The translations under genes and the position numbers were made by a program. Shown in pieces: positions 14,526 to 21,780 of a DNA stretch of 64,000 nt (position 1 is the stretch's first letter; the number at the start of each line of letters is the position of its first letter). The DNA lies in NCBI GenBank assembly GCA_017436915.1, contig JAFSCE010000020.1, forward strand, positions 62,001-126,000, read 5' to 3'. The notes under the pieces are model-generated. The model was given only the letters and a program-made list of their open reading frames with translations. It ran no database searches and was not told the origin of the DNA. The stretch comes from Clostridia bacterium (lineage in GTDB: Bacteria > Bacillota > Clostridia > Oscillospirales > Acutalibacteraceae).

Positions 14526-17495
14526 ATGAAAACCAAACTCTCCCCCCGCTTTTGGTGCGCGCTGACGATCTTCAGCTTGATGGGTCAGGTCGCGTGGGTC
14601 GTGGAAAACATGTATTTCAACGTGTTTATTTACAAACTGTTCCACGCCACCGCCGCCGATATTTCGCTGATGGTCGCGGCATCCGCCGTCACCGCCACGC
14701 TCACCACCGTGCTGATGGGCGCGTTGTCGGATAAGATCGGCAAACGCAAGCTGTTTATCTGTGTCGGGTATATTTTATGGGGTATTTCGATCTTCAGTTT
14801 CGTGTTTTTATCGAACGGTGTGATAAACCCCGCGGCGGCGATGACCGCCAACCTCACGGCGGTGTGTATCTCGCTGACCATCATCCTTGACTGCGTGATG
14901 ACTTTTTTTGGCTCCACCGCAAACGACGCCGCGTTTAACGCGTGGCTGACGGATTCCACCGATTCCACCAACCGCGGCGCGGCGGAAGGCATTAACGCGA
15001 TGATGCCGCTCGTGTCGATTCTGGTCGTGTTCGGCGGCTTTATGTTTGTGAACTTAGATAAGCCCGCCGGCTGGACGCTGGTGTTTACCATTATCGGTGC
15101 GGCGGTGCTCGTCATCGGTATTCTCGGCTTCTTTTTGATCAAAGAGCCGCCGATCGCCCCCGTGCGCGAGCCGTATTTTGCCACCATTCTGTACGGCTTC
15201 CGCCCGAAAACCATCAAGCAAAACAAAACGCTGTATGCGGCGCTCGCGGCCTTTATTCTGTTTAATATCTCCATTCAAATCTTTATGCCGTACCTCATTC
15301 TCTATTATGAGGTATCGCTCGGCATGACCGATTACGTGCTCATCATGGCACCCGCGATTATCATCGCCTCGGTCGTCACCGCGCTGTGGGGCAAGGTGTA
15401 CGATAAAAAGGGCTTCCGTTTTTCGGGGCTGCTTGCCATCGCCGCGTTATTTTTAGGGTACGCCGTTTTGTATCTCACCCGCTCCACCCTGCCGGTGTTT
15501 ATCGGCTCTCTGCTGATGATGAGCGGGTATTTGGCGGGCATGGCGGTGTTCGGCGCGCTGATTCGCGACAACACTCCCGTCGGTAAAGCGGGACAGCTAC
15601 AGGGTGTGCGCATCTTCTCGCAAGTGCTTATCCCCGGCGTGGTCGGTCCCTTTATCGGTAAGACGGTGCTGCAAAACGCCGAGGTCATCGTGAACAGTGA
15701 CGGCACGGAATCGTTTGTTCCGAACGAAAATATCTTTTTGGCGGCGGCGATCGCGCTCGTTTTGGTGCTTCTCCTCTTGCTTCTCATTAAGCGCGCACCG
15801 CGCTTAGTATCCCTGCGCACCCCGTTTGAGGATGAGTCCGCCGCGGCAGGTGTTCCCTTTGCGGAATATCCCCGCCCGCAATTAAAGCGCGATTCGTATT
15901 GCTGCTTAAACGGTACGTGGGATTTCTCCATCAAAAACGGTGAGGAGGTCACCTACAAAGGGACTATCGTGGTGCCGTTTGCACCCGAAAGCCGCCTTTC
16001 CGGTGTGGAGCGTGAGATCGACAAAAACGACACGCTGATTTACGAAAAGGCCATTTACCTGCAACCCGATTTTATCACCGACCGCGTACTCTTGCATTTC
16101 GGTGCGGTGGATCAGTTCGCCACCGTGTATGTGAACGGTCACAAAGTGGGCGAACACACGGGAGGGTATCTGCCGTTTAGTTTGGACGTCACCGCTCACA
16201 TCAACGACGGCGAAAATCATCTGCGCGTGGAAGTGCGCGATCCGTTAGACCGCAACCTGCCGTACGGTAAACAGACCGACAAACGCGGCGGTATGTGGTA
16301 TACAAAGGTTTCCGGCATCTGGCAAACGGTGTGGCTGGAAAGCGTGCCGGACGGCTACATTGAAGCGGTGAAGATCACCCCTGATCTGAACGGCATTGAT
16401 TTAGTCGTCACGGGCGGTATGACCGAAAAGACCTTGCTTTTTGAGGGGCAGGAGATTTCCTTCTCGGGAGATTCGTTCCGCCTGAACATCAAAAACCCCG
16501 TTTTGTGGACGCCCGAACGCCCGCATCTGTATTCGCTCGAGATCCTCTCGGGCAGGGACCGTGTGTCCACCTATTTCGGGCTTCGCACCGTGTCGGTGGG
16601 CGAGGTAGACGGCAAATCCCGCATCCTGCTTAACGGAAAGCCCTATTTCTTTAACGGTCTTTTGGATCAAGGGTATTACAGCGACGGCATTTTCTTGCCC
16701 GCCTCTCCCCGTGGGTTTGCGTTTGATATTGAACAGATGAAAGCGTGCGGCTTTAACATGCTGCGCAAGCATATTAAAGTCGAGCCCGATCTGTTTTATT
16801 ACTACTGCGACAAGTTTGGTATGGTCGTGTTCCAGGATATGGTGAATAACGGCAAGTATCATTTCCTTGTGGATACGGCGCTCCCTACCTTAGGGCTTCG
16901 TCGCGGTATTGACCACAGCGCCACGTTGGAACAACGCATGGCGTTTGAGGAAACCTCGGCGGGAATCCTCCGCACGCTGTACAATCATCCCTCGGTTATG
17001 TACTACACCATCTTTAACGAGGGATGGGGACAATTTGATACCGCGTACTGGTACGATACGCTGAAAGCGCTCGATCCCACCCGCGTGTACGACACCACCT
17101 CCGGCTGGTTTAAAACGCGCGAGAGCGACGTGGAAAGCGATCACGTATACTTTAAAAAGATCAAGCTTCGTCCCGTGAAAGGGAAACCGATGGTGTTATC
17201 GGAATTCGGCGGGTATTCCTGCAAGATTCCCGACCACGCGTTTAATTTGGACGATACCTACGGTTACCGTTTCTTTACCGACCGCGAACAGTTTGAAGCG
17301 GCGCTGATCGCGCTGTATGAAAACGAGATCGTGCCGATGATCGATAAAGGGCTGTGCGCCGCGGTGCTCACACAGGTGAGCGACGTGGAGGATGAAACGA
17401 ACGGGCTTTTAACCTACGACCGTCAGGTGTTAAAGGTGGATCCCGAAAAGATGAACGCTTTAAGCGCCTCCTTACAAAAACGGTTTTATCAGTAA
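14526..17495 (+). CDS. Fusion of an MFS transporter with a GH2 glycosidase
   Basis: One uninterrupted frame of 989 residues. Residues about 10-422 are an MFS transporter with 12 hydrophobic segments; the loop 2-3 motif reads GALSDKIGKRK (65-75) and its internal repeat GKVYDKKGFR (289-298). After a 30-residue linker, residues about 455-605 are the GH2 sugar-binding jelly roll (LNGTWDFSIK, GYLPFSLDVT), 610-690 the Ig-like domain, and 695-989 the TIM barrel with acid/base N831-E832 (YTIFNEGWGQ) and nucleophile E893 (LSEFGG). With 12 TMs the enzyme faces the cytoplasm, so hydrolysis directly follows import. Start 14526 after GAGGAGG. Own terminator; downstream of a separate GPH symporter plus GH2 pair. 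Confidence 0.93.
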   Translation: MKTKLSPRFWCALTIFSLMGQVAWVVENMYFNVFIYKLFHATAADISLMVAASAVTATLTTVLMGALSDKIGKRKLFICVGYILWGISIFSFVFLSNGVINPAAAMTANLTAVCISLTIILDCVMTFFGSTANDAAFNAWLTDSTDSTNRGAAEGINAMMPLVSILVVFGGFMFVNLDKPAGWTLVFTIIGAAVLVIGILGFFLIKEPPIAPVREPYFATILYGFRPKTIKQNKTLYAALAAFILFNISIQIFMPYLILYYEVSLGMTDYVLIMAPAIIIASVVTALWGKVYDKKGFRFSGLLAIAALFLGYAVLYLTRSTLPVFIGSLLMMSGYLAGMAVFGALIRDNTPVGKAGQLQGVRIFSQVLIPGVVGPFIGKTVLQNAEVIVNSDGTESFVPNENIFLAAAIALVLVLLLLLLIKRAPRLVSLRTPFEDESAAAGVPFAEYPRPQLKRDSYCCLNGTWDFSIKNGEEVTYKGTIVVPFAPESRLSGVEREIDKNDTLIYEKAIYLQPDFITDRVLLHFGAVDQFATVYVNGHKVGEHTGGYLPFSLDVTAHINDGENHLRVEVRDPLDRNLPYGKQTDKRGGMWYTKVSGIWQTVWLESVPDGYIEAVKITPDLNGIDLVVTGGMTEKTLLFEGQEISFSGDSFRLNIKNPVLWTPERPHLYSLEILSGRDRVSTYFGLRTVSVGEVDGKSRILLNGKPYFFNGLLDQGYYSDGIFLPASPRGFAFDIEQMKACGFNMLRKHIKVEPDLFYYYCDKFGMVVFQDMVNNGKYHFLVDTALPTLGLRRGIDHSATLEQRMAFEETSAGILRTLYNHPSVMYYTIFNEGWGQFDTAYWYDTLKALDPTRVYDTTSGWFKTRESDVESDHVYFKKIKLRPVKGKPMVLSEFGGYSCKIPDHAFNLDDTYGYRFFTDREQFEAALIALYENEIVPMIDKGLCAAVLTQVSDVEDETNGLLTYDRQVLKVDPEKMNALSASLQKRFYQ

Positions 17496-17496
17496 C

Positions 17497-17530
17497 AAAA
17501 AGACGGCTTGCGTTGCAAGCCGTCTTTTTT
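17497..17530. terminator. Bidirectional terminator
   Basis: Stem AAAAGACGGCTTGC/GCAAGCCGTCTTTT with a GTT loop, T tails on both strands. Serves the MFS-GH2 gene (plus) and the S1-domain gene (minus). Confidence 0.85.
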
Positions 17531-17531
17531 C

Positions 17532-18455
17532 TTATTCGAAGATGGTTTCTATCACTTTGCCGCAATGCGGAGGTGAATACACCCAACGATCAATGTGCCC
17601 TTCGGTGATGAAATATTTGAGCGGTGGCGGAAGCTCGTGGCAGTCCTCGGAATCAATGAGCACCAGTTTCAGTTTCATCTTTTCCGCTAAAATATTCTTG
17701 ATATACACCCCCGCATGCTGACCGACGCGCACACCGGGTCGCGGCTCGGCAAGTCCTGCCAGATTCGGGGTGAGTTCCACGAAAATACCATAATCCTCTA
17801 CCGAGCGCACGACACCCGCAACGGTTTCGCCTTGCTCGAACAGGGCGGCGTTTTCCTCCCACGTGCCGAGCAGTTCGCGTTGAGAAAGACAAATGCGGTT
17901 ATCCTCAATGGAGGTGATCACCGCGTAAATATCCATACCGACGCACAGCCGATCGGCGGGGTGCGCGATACGGCTGACCGACATGCTCGCAATCGGCAGT
18001 AAAGCGGGAATACCGCATCCGATGTCACAAAACGCGCCGAAGCTTTCCAGCCGCGTCACTCTGGCTTCCACCACGTCACCGGGACGACGTTCCTCGATGT
18101 ATTCGCGGCGGCATTTTTCCTGTGCCGCTCGCCGCGAACAAACGGCGCGCCGCCGTCCGTCCTCGGTAAAATCAAATCCTGTCACCAGGAAACTTACCGG
18201 CTTGCTCACGCGTGAGATCAGCGCAATATCACGGGTGGTTCCCTCGGCAATGCCGACGGCGCCTTCCTCTCTGGGAATCACCCCTTGCATACACGGGAGT
18301 TCCACGTGCAGGTTGTGGTCACTGTCGCACAAGACCGCACGCGCTTCCACCACCTGTCCCTCCATGGCGGCTTCGGCAAGCGCGCTCGCCGTCCCCGTGC
18401 GGCGACGATTCGCCGTGGTATTGAGTAAAACGCCCTCCGGAAAAAATTCATTCAT
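17532..18455 (-). CDS. S1 RNA-binding domain protein
   Basis: About 307 residues with two clear S1 motifs: GDVVEARVTRLESFGAFCDIGCGIPALLPIASMS (about 135-170) and GETVAGVVRSVEDYGIFVELTPNLAGLAEPRPG (about 220-255), and an N-terminal region that looks like a diverged S1 repeat. It resembles the RpsA-like S1 proteins of Clostridia that lack the full set of repeats, probably binding mRNA or ribosomes. I chose ATG at 18455; the ATG at 18467 is equally in frame but directly abuts AAAGGA. Single gene, convergent with MFS-GH2. Confidence 0.78.
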   Translation of the reverse strand: MNEFFPEGVLLNTTANRRRTGTASALAEAAMEGQVVEARAVLCDSDHNLHVELPCMQGVIPREEGAVGIAEGTTRDIALISRVSKPVSFLVTGFDFTEDGRRRAVCSRRAAQEKCRREYIEERRPGDVVEARVTRLESFGAFCDIGCGIPALLPIASMSVSRIAHPADRLCVGMDIYAVITSIEDNRICLSQRELLGTWEENAALFEQGETVAGVVRSVEDYGIFVELTPNLAGLAEPRPGVRVGQHAGVYIKNILAEKMKLKLVLIDSEDCHELPPPLKYFITEGHIDRWVYSPPHCGKVIETIFE

Positions 18456-18554
18456 TTTAACAGCCATTCCTTTCTTTCGTTCGCTTTGATACATACATAT
18501 GCCGTTTTCACCACAAAAAGTAACGAAATGTGAAAAAAACGCGCCCAAACGGGT

Positions 18555-18583
18555 TTGCATTCCTTTAAACGGTTTGTTATAAT
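18555..18583 (+). promoter_or_regulatory. Promoter of the ROK-like gene
   Basis: TTGCAT (18555-18560), 17 bp, perfect TATAAT (18578-18583). Confidence 0.75.
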
Positions 18584-18618
18584 GAATATATCATATAGCA
18601 AAAGGAGTCTTTTGTAGA

Positions 18619-19998
18619 ATGAACGCGTATGGATTAGAAATTCAAGTAAAAAATCTTCCTGTATTAGATCAAGGTTTTATCCCGATGGCAGCGTTCTGCC
18701 GCGATTTTGAAAAATCGGCAGAAAACGGCAAAGAGATCGCCGTGGCGGTCGAGCGCAATCAGGGTCAGACCGCGGTGCGCCGTTTTAAGATCCACGGCAC
18801 CCCCGCTATGGCGGCGGCGGATGCGGCTTACGTTGACCGCACCGTTAAAATGCTTTTGTGGGCATACGGCGGCTTCAAGGTCATGATCTGCGGTGACGAT
18901 GCCGTGGCTAAAACGGTTGCCGATGCGTATAAAGCCGGCGGTTCCCGCGAGTTCGATGCGAACTTTATGAGCCGCGTGTACGAGCGCCCGTTTGAGGTGG
19001 TCGCGCTCCCCCTTTCTGACACCCCCGCTCCCTATTCCCTGCCGCAATCGGTGGGCCGCAATCTGGACGGTTGCCGCATCGGCTTTGATGCCGGCGGCAG
19101 TGACCGCAAAGTGTCCGCCGTGGTGGACGGCGTTTCGGTGTATTCCGAAGAAGTCGTCTGGTTCCCGAAAACCAATGCCGATCCCGATTATCACTATAAT
19201 GGCATTTTAGAAGCGTTCCGCACCGCCGCGTCCAAGATGCCGCGTGTGGATGCCATCGGTGTTTCCTCCGCCGGTGTGTACGTGGACAACCGCGCCATGG
19301 TCGCGTCCTTGTTCCTCAAAGTGCCGGAGGAGTTGTTCGACAAGAAAGTGAAGGATATTTATATCCGCGCCGCTTCCGAATTTAACGTTCCGCTGGAGGT
19401 TGCCAACGACGGCGACGTCACCGCGCTTGCGGGTGCCATGAGCTTAAACAAAAACAAGATCCTCGGTATCGCCATGGGTACCTCCGAGGCCGCCGGTTAC
19501 GTGGATGCCGAGGGTAACATCACCGGTTGGCTCAACGAGCTTGCGTTTGCTCCCGTGGACCTGCAAGAGGACGCCATGGTGGACGAATGGTCGGGCGACA
19601 AGGGCTGCGGTGTCAAATACTTCTCGCAGGACGGCGTCATTAAGCTCGCCCCGCGCGCAGGTCTCACCTTGGACGAGTCGCTCTCCCCTGCCGAGAAATT
19701 AAAGGCCGTTCAGCTGGAACTCAACATGGGCAACGAGAACGTGCGTGACATTTACCGCTCCATCGGTGTGTATCTGGGTCACACGCTCGCGTACTACGCC
19801 ATGTACTACGAGATCGGCGACGTACTGCTGCTCGGCCGCGTGATGTCGGGCGAGGGCGGCGACCTGATCTTGGCGGAAGCCACCCGCGTGCTCGCCGAAG
19901 AGTACCCCGAGTGCAAGGAGTTGGAACTGCACCTGCCGGATGAAAAGATCCGCAGAGTCGGTCAGTCGGTTGCCGCGGCAAGCCTGCCGAAAATTTAA
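18619..19998 (+). CDS. ROK-like sugar kinase family protein
   Basis: 459 residues. The C-terminal 300 have the ASKHA/ROK fold: phosphate-binding IGFDAGGSDRK at about 154, VDAIGVSSAGVYVDNR, and adenosine-side GIAMGTSEAAGYVDAEGNITGWLNELAF with VANDGDVTALAGAM in front of it (catalytic Asp in NDGD). The N-terminal 150 residues have no winged helix that I can see, so it is not an ordinary ROK repressor, and the CXCGXXGCXE zinc motif of ROK kinases is missing. It probably phosphorylates a sugar or a related ligand; the extra domain is unassigned. AAAGGAG lies 11 nt before the start. Confidence 0.75.
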   Translation: MNAYGLEIQVKNLPVLDQGFIPMAAFCRDFEKSAENGKEIAVAVERNQGQTAVRRFKIHGTPAMAAADAAYVDRTVKMLLWAYGGFKVMICGDDAVAKTVADAYKAGGSREFDANFMSRVYERPFEVVALPLSDTPAPYSLPQSVGRNLDGCRIGFDAGGSDRKVSAVVDGVSVYSEEVVWFPKTNADPDYHYNGILEAFRTAASKMPRVDAIGVSSAGVYVDNRAMVASLFLKVPEELFDKKVKDIYIRAASEFNVPLEVANDGDVTALAGAMSLNKNKILGIAMGTSEAAGYVDAEGNITGWLNELAFAPVDLQEDAMVDEWSGDKGCGVKYFSQDGVIKLAPRAGLTLDESLSPAEKLKAVQLELNMGNENVRDIYRSIGVYLGHTLAYYAMYYEIGDVLLLGRVMSGEGGDLILAEATRVLAEEYPECKELELHLPDEKIRRVGQSVAAASLPKI

Positions 19999-20006
19999 CA
20001 AAAAAG

Positions 20007-20043
20007 AAAACGCGGAGAGAACGTTGTTCTCTCCGCGTTTTTT
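20007..20043. terminator. Bidirectional terminator
   Basis: 16-bp perfect stem AAAACGCGGAGAGAAC / GTTCTCTCCGCGTTTT with a 3-nt loop; shared by the ROK-like gene and the convergent pgeF gene. Confidence 0.85.
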
Positions 20044-20045
20044 AT

Positions 20046-20873
20046 TTATTCTTGTATCGCGATACAACCGGCTAAACTGCCGCGCTGACCACCCGTAACA
20101 CGGTGCGACCAAAACACGTCGGGATGGCATTTGGTGCACAGATCCGTGACGGTGATGTGTTCCGGTTTGACACCCGCCTCTATGAGCGTGCGGCGGTTGA
20201 CTTCCCACAAATTGATGAGCGCTTTGTCGTTGCCGACGGGGCGGTAACACCCCTCGTCGTAAAAGGGTAACTTTTGGAACTCGGTGATCACGGGTGCGTC
20301 CACCTCAAAGCAGCACGGGCCGATGGAGGGAGCGATCCCCGCCAAAATATCCTCGCGCTTGCAGCCGTAATCCGCGGCCATGCGATCAACGGTAACAGCA
20401 CCAATCTGCGCCGCCGTGCCGCGCCAGCCCGCGTGGGACGTACCCACGACTTTTCGGACGGGATCGGCAAAAAAGAGCGGCACACAATCTGCGTACTGTG
20501 TGAACAGCACGACATTCGGCTCGTCGGTGATGAGTCCGTCGATATCCGTATACCCGCGCTCGCGCGTGACACCTCTGCCGCGGTCGGCGGCGGTGGCGTT
20601 ATAAATCGTGGTGTGGTGCTCTTGTGCGGAGACCACCGCGTGTTCATGGTTTACCCCGATCGCCGTGCAAAAGCGGTTAAAATTCTCGCGCACGGCCGTC
20701 GTATCATCCCCGCGCGTGAAGCTTAAATTCATGCTTTCGTAAATGCCCTCGCTCACACCGCCGAGGCGGGTGGAAAAGCCGTGCCGCACAAAGGGTACGG
20801 CATCAAAGGCGGGAAAGGTATAGTACACGACACCGTTTTGTTCGTGAACGGTAAGTGTGTTGCTTTGTAACAT
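20046..20873 (-). CDS. pgeF: Peptidoglycan editing factor / multicopper-oxidase-fold (laccase domain, YfiH)
   Basis: 275 residues covering the Cu-oxidase_4 (DUF152) domain. Seen are HGFSTRLGGVSEGIYESMNLS, the metal-ligand histidine in SAQEHHT, QYADCVPLFF (Cys ligand) and SHAGWRGTAA. Family members were called polyphenol oxidases; in E. coli the enzyme removes wrong amino acids from UDP-MurNAc peptides. ATG 20873 has GGTG 6 nt upstream and is preferred over 20879. It is 46 bp behind the BofA-like gene and probably in one transcript with it. Confidence 0.9.
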   Translation of the reverse strand: MLQSNTLTVHEQNGVVYYTFPAFDAVPFVRHGFSTRLGGVSEGIYESMNLSFTRGDDTTAVRENFNRFCTAIGVNHEHAVVSAQEHHTTIYNATAADRGRGVTRERGYTDIDGLITDEPNVVLFTQYADCVPLFFADPVRKVVGTSHAGWRGTAAQIGAVTVDRMAADYGCKREDILAGIAPSIGPCCFEVDAPVITEFQKLPFYDEGCYRPVGNDKALINLWEVNRRTLIEAGVKPEHITVTDLCTKCHPDVFWSHRVTGGQRGSLAGCIAIQE

Positions 20874-20919
20874 TGTCATCACCGTTATCAGTGTACCATA
20901 ACTTCCACCGATATTGCAA

Positions 20920-21183
20920 TCAGATTTCAAAAATCAGTTTAAGAAGTAACAAGGTAATAACACCCGGTACGCCGAGCGCGGCACACGCGATTCCCGAAAG
21001 CGCGTTTAACCCGATCGAGACGCCCGTGAACATCCCCGTCACGTTGACCGCCGCCAGTGCCGAGGCACCTTGCAGGGTGCTGCCGAGAAGCGTTCGAACG
21101 GGGCGACCCGTTTTGAAAGCGCCGATCAAGAGAGCAATTCCGCCGCCTATCGCGATACACCACAGTAAAATTTGAACACCCAC
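20920..21183 (-). CDS. bofA: BofA-family pro-sigma-K processing inhibitor
   Basis: 87 residues from a GTG start at 21183 with AGGAGG 8 nt upstream, exactly the family's usual length. Two to three hydrophobic segments and the C-terminal signature GLNALSGIACAALGVPGVIT-LLLLKLIF identify BofA, which holds the SpoIVFB protease inactive in the mother-cell forespore membrane until engulfment. Its presence argues that the lineage is, or recently was, spore-forming; Clostridia often keep bofA near recombination genes, which is not seen here. Confidence 0.85.
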   Translation of the reverse strand: MGVQILLWCIAIGGGIALLIGAFKTGRPVRTLLGSTLQGASALAAVNVTGMFTGVSIGLNALSGIACAALGVPGVITLLLLKLIFEI

Positions 21184-21240
21184 GTTGTCCACCTCCTGTT
21201 CGAGTTTATGTGGACGAGGGTGGAAATATGCTTGGTTTCA

Positions 21241-21286
21241 CTCCCTCCACCGCCTGACGGCGGTCCCCCTCCCTCGTGGAGGGAGG
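21241..21286. repeat. REP-like palindromic intergenic repeat
   Basis: Two adjacent hairpins, ACCGCC-TGAC-GGCGGT (21249-21264) and CCTCCCTC-GTG-GAGGGAGG (21268-21286), preceded by CTCCCTCC. Such CCCTCC/GGAGGG double hairpins are common scattered elements in gut Clostridia. Located between bofA and secG. Confidence 0.6.
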
Positions 21287-21288
21287 CA

Positions 21289-21321
21289 TAAAAAAGCGCG
21301 TTGCCGTACGGCAACGCGCTT
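21289..21321 (-). terminator. secG terminator
   Basis: Perfect 14-bp palindrome AAGCGCGTTGCCGT/ACGGCAACGCGCTT (21294-21321) followed on the minus strand by TTTTT. Confidence 0.82.
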
Positions 21322-21340
21322 AGCTTTGGTTTTTCGAAAA

Positions 21341-21592
21341 TTATGCGCCCAAGAATTTGGTAACGATCATGCCGAGCAAGACCAGCACGAAAAAGAGAAT
21401 GGCGAGGACCTTGGTCCATTTGGACAAGAACGCATCCAGCGTGCGGGCTCTGCCCTTATCCATGAAGTTTTCCGCGGCACCCGAAATGGCACCCAAGTTC
21501 GCCTGACGACCTTCCTGCAACAGGACGACCGCAATTACAATCAGCGCACAAACGATGATGAGCGCGCCAATGATATATTCCCAAACCGTCAT
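21341..21592 (-). CDS. secG: Preprotein translocase subunit SecG
   Basis: 83 residues with two TM helices (about 5-25 and 58-80) separated by the SecG loop LLQEGRQANLGAISGAAENFM. It is the small accessory subunit of the SecYEG channel. Start at 21592 has AGGAGG 7 nt upstream; the longer frame from 21613 includes that site and is rejected. Confidence 0.93.
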   Translation of the reverse strand: MTVWEYIIGALIIVCALIVIAVVLLQEGRQANLGAISGAAENFMDKGRARTLDAFLSKWTKVLAILFFVLVLLGMIVTKFLGA

Positions 21593-21636
21593 GAGAATTC
21601 CTCCTAAATTCAACGAAAACTAAAATGCACCTATTA

Positions 21637-21665
21637 TGATAACACATTGTTTTATAAAACGCAAG
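21637..21665 (-). promoter_or_regulatory. Probable secG promoter
   Basis: Minus strand TTGCGT (21660-21665), 17 bp, TATCAT (21637-21642). Confidence 0.55.
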
Positions 21666-21740
21666 TATATTTTTTAACTTGTGGGGCAATCTAACCTCGG
21701 CGCAGACACACGTTTCACTTGCGTTTGCCGTGTTTGTGCC

Positions 21741-21780
21741 TCGTTGCCGAACGGGTTTTCCGTTCGGCAACGATTTTTTT
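21741..21780 (+). terminator. Plus-strand terminator without an annotated gene upstream
   Basis: 14-bp perfect stem TCGTTGCCGAACGG/CCGTTCGGCAACGA, GTTTT loop, then seven T on the plus strand only. The neighbouring genes secG and parC are both on the minus strand, so it may end an unannotated plus-strand RNA or simply serve as a hairpin 3' end for the parC message. Confidence 0.6.
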
